Assembly (NCBI GenBank): GCA_037447655.1
Contig: JBBHKE010002540.1
Coordinates: 1 to 10,170 of the forward strand
Reading direction: 5' to 3'
DNA from: Zygnema cylindricum
Taxonomy: Eukaryota; Streptophyta; Zygnematophyceae; Zygnematales; Zygnemataceae
Length of the DNA: 10,170 bases
The translations under genes and the position numbers were made by a program. Under the pieces are notes generated by a model, which did not search any database, was not told the origin of the DNA, and saw only the letters and a program-made list of their open reading frames with translations. Positions within the stretch are counted from its first letter, which is position 1. Every line of letters starts with the position of its first letter. Of the stretch, positions 6,704 through 10,170 are shown piece after piece.

Positions 6704-7315
6704 TCAAAGTACTGAAAAATTATGCAGCAAATGGCACAAAATGGTCTGACAGGTCTTGGTGAGCGTAATCATTTCCTTAGAAGTTGCTGCGTCCCGAGCC
6801 GCCACGCGTGTATGTACCGCCGAGCGAGAAGAGACATGGGTCCTAGTCGGACCCGTGAGTACGACATCACCCAAAGTCCTCCCAGCTCCGTCGAGGAAAA
6901 CCAAGTCAACCCAAGGACTTCGAATGCCGTTAGACTGGGAGCGAGGAGGTAGTACATGAGAAGCTTCGCGCCTAACGATGTAACCTGCGTCGGTGCCAAT
7001 TGCAACAATTCAGTCGCGAACCAAATCATGCACAACATTACGTTCACCGCCCCTAGAGCAACGTAGTAGATGAATCCCGTCCGAGTCGATAGGTTGATTA
7101 CAAACACAATGGGGTCGCCCAAGAAGAGCAGGGTGAAGCAAACCCAAATATAGATGTAGGGCAGATGTGAACTGATCCGACGTCAAACAAAGTGTCAAAA
7201 AAATTGGTGTGGCTTGCAACCACGCACCATCCCCCGGCCCAGAACACGAACGCAATCGAGCACACGAGTGAGCAAAAGGTAGCAAGTTTAAAATGTTATG
7301 GAATTCAGCGACTGC
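6704..7315 (-). pseudogene. LINE C-terminal Cys/His and nuclease-like region
   Basis: In the same frame as the main RT ORF, after the TAA at 7316-7318, the sequence continues. It contains CNQPIDSDGIHLLRC, then RNVVHDLVRD, a second nonsense codon (TGA 7007-7009), then WVDLVFLDGAGRTLGDVVL and GPTRTHVSSRSAV. The Cys/His motif followed by a V-D...(x13)...D-V pattern resembles the restriction-like endonuclease arrangement of R2-type LINEs, which nicks target DNA. That functional reading is inference. Only two stops interrupt about 1450 bp of frame. Confidence 0.75.
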
Positions 7316-7318
7316 AAA

Positions 7319-8381
7319 TTACTCAGTTATGCGTTGTTGGAGATGAAAGTTGTTATCGGAAATAAGAGTTTGAAAAGGTGGAACTTGGTTTCGTGCATCA
7401 AGTGGAAGGAGTAAATGAGCAGAGAGAAGAGCCTCATGAAAAGGAAAATGGTTTTCCTCCACCTTTGGGACCACGTGGGCCAGAATTGGAACGTCAACGG
7501 CGATAAAACGAGAGGAGATGGAAGGTGCCACCAAAGCCCAACTACCCAAATAGGTCGTCGGAGCAAGGCTAGCTACAGGAATCAAACCTAAACCGCCATT
7601 CGAAATAGAGAGAATTCCTTGTTGGCGGGCAAACGAGCCCTTCGGCTGATCAAAAATCCCATGCCCAACAAGGTGGTGGAGCACGCTAAAAATTTTGTCG
7701 TCAAAGTCTTTCAGAGAAGACAAAAACGGAGCCGTTATTGGGACTGTTCGGGTGAGATATAGTGGACGTTGAGCAAAACAACCGGTGAGGATTGCGAAAG
7801 CCACTTGAGAGTCGGAGAGTTTCGGAAGGCCATCACAATGCGAGAGGTCCTCCAACAAAGCATTTGTAACAACTTGATTAACAAAGGATGGGGTTCCGAT
7901 AGGGGATCCTAAAGCCTTAATTCCCTCCGTCGAAGACACAATTTGAAAACCTGGAGGGACGGGGTATTCGGAAGGTAAGCCTTGGGGGCACCATGCCACA
8001 CATTTAGATGGCTTAATTGATAAACCGATCTTACAAAGTTGCTTTGTAAAATGGGCAAAGGCATATAAAACTTGGTCTCGAGGCCCGACAATATGCATAT
8101 CATCCGCGCAATGGAAGGGAATACACAACCCGAAAAGTCGCCTGAAGTCATGCAATGCTTGAAGGTGAAGCCAGCATCCAAAAGGGGTGCCCCAGTATCA
8201 CCGGGCGAGTGCAGCGATATTCTAAAGTGGTAGCATCCCAATGGACCACCTAGAGAGGAAAGATGAGGGGCTTGGGCCGAGAATAAAAGGCAGCACAAAG
8301 GGAAAAAATCTGGTTAATCGGCGATGGAGCGTGCCTTAATTCCCGAAAGATAACATTACGGTCGACGGTGTTAAATGAGTT
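7319..8381 (-). pseudogene. LINE reverse transcriptase, frameshifted
   Basis: This is the polymerase that would copy the element's RNA at the target site. Motifs in order are NSFNTVDRNVIFREL (8337-8381), SPGDTGAP, which corresponds to the QGDP box (about 8185-8210), FGCWLHLQALHDFRRL, the active-site CADDMHIVGP with both Asp retained, SKCVAWCPQGLP, GIKALGSPIGTPSF and GGLGLIPVASLAPTTYLGSW. The first frame ends at a TAG (8250-8252). A second frame carries the GDTGAP block. A further shift near the CCCCTTTT run around 8187 enters the 278-codon frame, which ends at TAA 7316-7318. Confidence 0.88.
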
Positions 8382-8385
8382 TTAC

Positions 8386-8682
8386 AGTAGTACTTTGACA
8401 CACTCGTACTTTACGTTTCAAAATTCAAATCGTCCTGTGACCTACCGTATCGTTACATTCACCCCTTCGAACTTAAAAAAGAGAACCGGTTTCACGATCC
8501 CATTTCTATGTGTACAATTTTGATGTCGTGTTCCGTATACACTAAATTCTATACAGAAGTTTCAAAATAGTGCGTATTATTTCTCTATAACGAATCTCCT
8601 AATGACACTTCGTTCATAGTATAGTACTTAATTGTACCTTTGTACATACGGTCAAGTCAAATCTATGTTGTCTTCGCTACAC
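8386..8682. other. unassigned sequence between LINE and inverted-repeat element
   Basis: No ORF of note. The stretch abuts the abrupt LINE truncation and contains several GTAC-type short motifs (for example GTACTTT twice at 8389-8412). It may be part of a larger decayed DNA element, but I could not define ends. Confidence 0.35.
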
Positions 8683-8890
8683 CGCCAATCGCTATTAGCG
8701 TAGTGTACGCTAATTCCGCCCCGCTTTTTTTTTTATTCTCAAATAGAATTATCCATACTATTTAAAAAAAAACCCTAAATTCTAGTTAGAGTAGATGATT
8801 TCTTTCAAAATTTTCAAATTCTTAATTAGCGTACACCACTGTAATTATTCTTATACGCTAAAAAAACTTCTACGTTAATAGCGATTGGCG
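8683..8890. mobile_element. MITE/foldback element, 208 bp
   Basis: Terminal inverted repeats of 21 bp (8683-8703 CGCCAATCGCTATTAGCGTA and its reverse complement at 8870-8890) differ at one base. A second, subterminal pair, GTGTACGCTAATT (8703-8715) and AATTAGCGTACAC (8824-8836), is a perfect 13-bp inverted repeat. The interior is A/T-rich and has no ORF. Target-site duplication is not clear. The structure is typical of a non-autonomous DNA transposon; superfamily not assigned. Confidence 0.65.
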
Positions 8891-9458
8891 CTTACTTACT
8901 TTACAAGCAGTACTTCTGTCTATATCCTCTGCAGACATAAGCGATGTGTAAAAGTCTTCTATGTCGTGTTTTCTTTTGACGGAAGGGCCCGACCGACTTG
9001 GGCACCGACTTTAGCTCAAGCATATTGACAAAGTACATTACTGTACTGTACTTTAGTCGTGTAATCGCCGTCCGATGTACATATTGGTCGGCAAGGATAT
9101 GTTTCGACTCGCTTTCAGTATAAGCTTTACAGTGTGTTGACATGACGTGGCCGTGGGTCGAAATGTGAATAAAACCATATTGGAGTACATTTTAGAGTTT
9201 TAACATGACGTAAAGTGTACAATGGTTTTAACATTTTTCATACGCTGGAATATTTTATCGTTACAGACTCAATTTTGGAAGGAAAACGAGAAAAAAACCA
9301 TTACTACATGGGCCCTCAAACATATTGAATTTTAGCACATTCTCATTCCGTGCGTGACACATGAAATATTTCGCACGGTTCAAACATCCAGCCAACCAAT
9401 AGACAACAACCATTGGAAAACGAATTTATGTCAACTAATATATGTCATTCTTTTGAAT
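8891..9458. other. unassigned stretch, no gene seen
   Basis: An 80-codon minus-strand open frame (8901-9143) has no recognisable motif and no Kozak context, and I take it as chance. The stretch contains CTGTACTGTACT-like and other GTAC-rich short repeats. Confidence 0.4.
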
Positions 9459-9551
9459 TTATTGAAGATACGTAGAAAGCACTTCGATGTACTTCCTAAA
9501 TTGTACAATGCCTGAACTTGCAACTGCTGTCAGAATCTTGAGAGAGAGTCT
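9459..9551 (-). other. terminal-exon-like segment, 30 codons
   Basis: The minus strand reads TTTTGTGGGTTTTAG (good acceptor), then 93 bp open in phase 0 ending in TAA (9459-9461). It encodes KILTAVASSGIVQFRKYI followed by EVLSTYLQ and the stop. The peptide looks protein-like, but I found no clear partner exon upstream in the minus direction (9552-10170) and do not recognise a family. Confidence 0.2.
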
Positions 9552-9868
9552 CTAAAACCCACAAAAGAAAGCTCAGGAGACCACAGATAAAGCTCTCAAA
9601 TACATTTAAGAAACTAGAAAAGTGAAATTCACATCGACAGATAACAAAAGCATAAGCTCATGGAGTGATCTAAGTTATAGGAGTGTCCATAACAAAACTT
9701 TACTTCGAGATATGTTATCTTTCTAGAGAATAGTACATGCTTTTGGAGTAGCAAGCTCGAAAAAGTGACATCTCAGCTAACGATAGAAGTCAAACACAAA
9801 CGCAGTCAAATACACCGCTAATATTGTGTCCTTACTTCAGTGGTTGTTGTCGCTTTGAGTGTCTTTGT
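9552..9868. other. unassigned stretch, no gene seen
   Basis: No convincing open frame or RNA gene. If the segment at 9459-9551 is a real last exon, this would be its intron. Confidence 0.35.
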
Positions 9869-9973
9869 TTAACGAGCCATTTTCCTACGTGTTTGTTTCT
9901 TTCGCCTTGCTTTTCCTTTTTGCTTGCTTCCCTCGGCGTGTACTTTTCCAGTTTTCGCCACTTTTGTACCCAT
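9869..9973 (-). CDS. very basic 34-codon ORF, weakly eS30-like
   Basis: From an ATG at 9973 the minus strand encodes a Lys/Arg-rich peptide of 34 residues (starts MGTKVAKTGKVHAEG, ends TRRKMAR) closed by TAA at 9869-9871. The AKTGKV and later KK..RRK pattern is loosely reminiscent of the N-terminal half of ribosomal protein eS30 (about 60 residues). Identity is low, the C-terminal half is absent, and the composition alone could explain the likeness. It may be a decayed pseudogene or chance. Confidence 0.15.
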   Translation of the reverse strand: MGTKVAKTGKVHAEGSKQKGKARRKKQTRRKMAR

Positions 9974-10170
9974 GGACTCAAATGGTATCGCGCTTTTTTT
10001 GATTAAATAATGTGCAATGGCTACAGTAAAAAATCTCATGTGAGCAAAAAAATTCCTCCAAAAGTTGAGACTTATGCAAAAAATAAGTTGTGACACTAAA
10101 GTAGCCATTTGAACCACAACTAAAAGGACCATTTTAAGAGCAAACACAGGGGTAGGAGAAGAAAAAGGTA

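Larger units (their letters stand above)
6459..8381 (-). mobile_element. non-LTR (LINE-type) retrotransposon, 5'-truncated
   Basis: A single decayed open frame on the minus strand carries RT motifs, then a long connector, a Cys/His motif, a nuclease-like motif and a C-terminal block. Homology begins abruptly near 8381 at an early RT motif, so everything upstream (N-terminus, 5' UTR) is missing. From memory the whole layout matches an element family common in fern and lycophyte genomes. The region is more GC-rich than its flanks, which fits an insertion. Neither a 3' tail nor target-site duplications could be fixed. Confidence 0.85.

Noticed and set aside
7327-7566. Second long minus-strand frame overlapping the LINE RT
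   Set aside because: Shadow frame of the 7319-8155 reverse transcriptase ORF; its translation lacks family motifs.
8901-9143. Minus-strand 80-codon open frame
   Set aside because: No recognisable motif, no likeness to the missing part of the LINE and no good start context.
8400-9225. Large element bounded by ACTTTACGT (8408-8416) and its inverse (9208-9216)
   Set aside because: Only 9 bp match exactly and the flanking similarity needs gaps, so this could easily be chance.
1-10170. tRNA, rRNA, CRISPR array or organelle-derived genes
   Set aside because: I looked for cloverleaf-type GGTTCGAATCC boxes, regularly spaced repeats and typical organelle gene motifs by eye and saw none.

Overview
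The window looks like nuclear DNA of a land plant. It is AT-rich, intron-like and dense in decayed transposons, with no operon-like or bacterial gene organisation. The best taxonomic clue is a minus-strand non-LTR retrotransposon (about 6459-8381). Its reverse transcriptase and C-terminal domains resemble, from memory, elements of seed-free vascular plants (ferns, lycophytes). I cannot confirm a species.

Layout: (1) 1-407 is unassigned and starts with 14 consecutive G. (2) About 408-2335 is the 3' half of a Ty1/copia element on the minus strand: reverse transcriptase, RNase H, polypurine tract and part of the 3' LTR. It is broken by frameshifts and by an exact 64-bp tandem duplication. (3) About 2331-6148 (minus) holds a series of exon-like segments that may form one gene. 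It would have a Kozak-ATG first exon with a signal peptide, then exon-like blocks with GT/AG borders and compatible phases, rich in cysteines and N-glycosylation sequons. I do not recognise the family. (4) A foldback/MITE-like element (4909-5114) lies in the large first intron. (5) 6459-8381 is the LINE-type element, with RT, a Cys/His motif and a nuclease-like C-terminus, inactivated by two nonsense codons and at least three frameshifts. (6) 8683-8890 is a second inverted-repeat element of nearly the same size and with related termini. (7) 8891-10170 has no convincing gene; one terminal-exon-like segment and one very basic 34-codon ORF are noted with low confidence.

A recurring oddity is the number of short, exact or near-exact direct duplications (64, 37, 25, 21 and 46 bp). 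One creates an out-of-frame upstream ATG in front of the putative gene and one breaks the RNase H frame. I found no sign of an organised new multi-gene system. The item most worth pursuing is the unrecognised multi-exon secreted-protein candidate.
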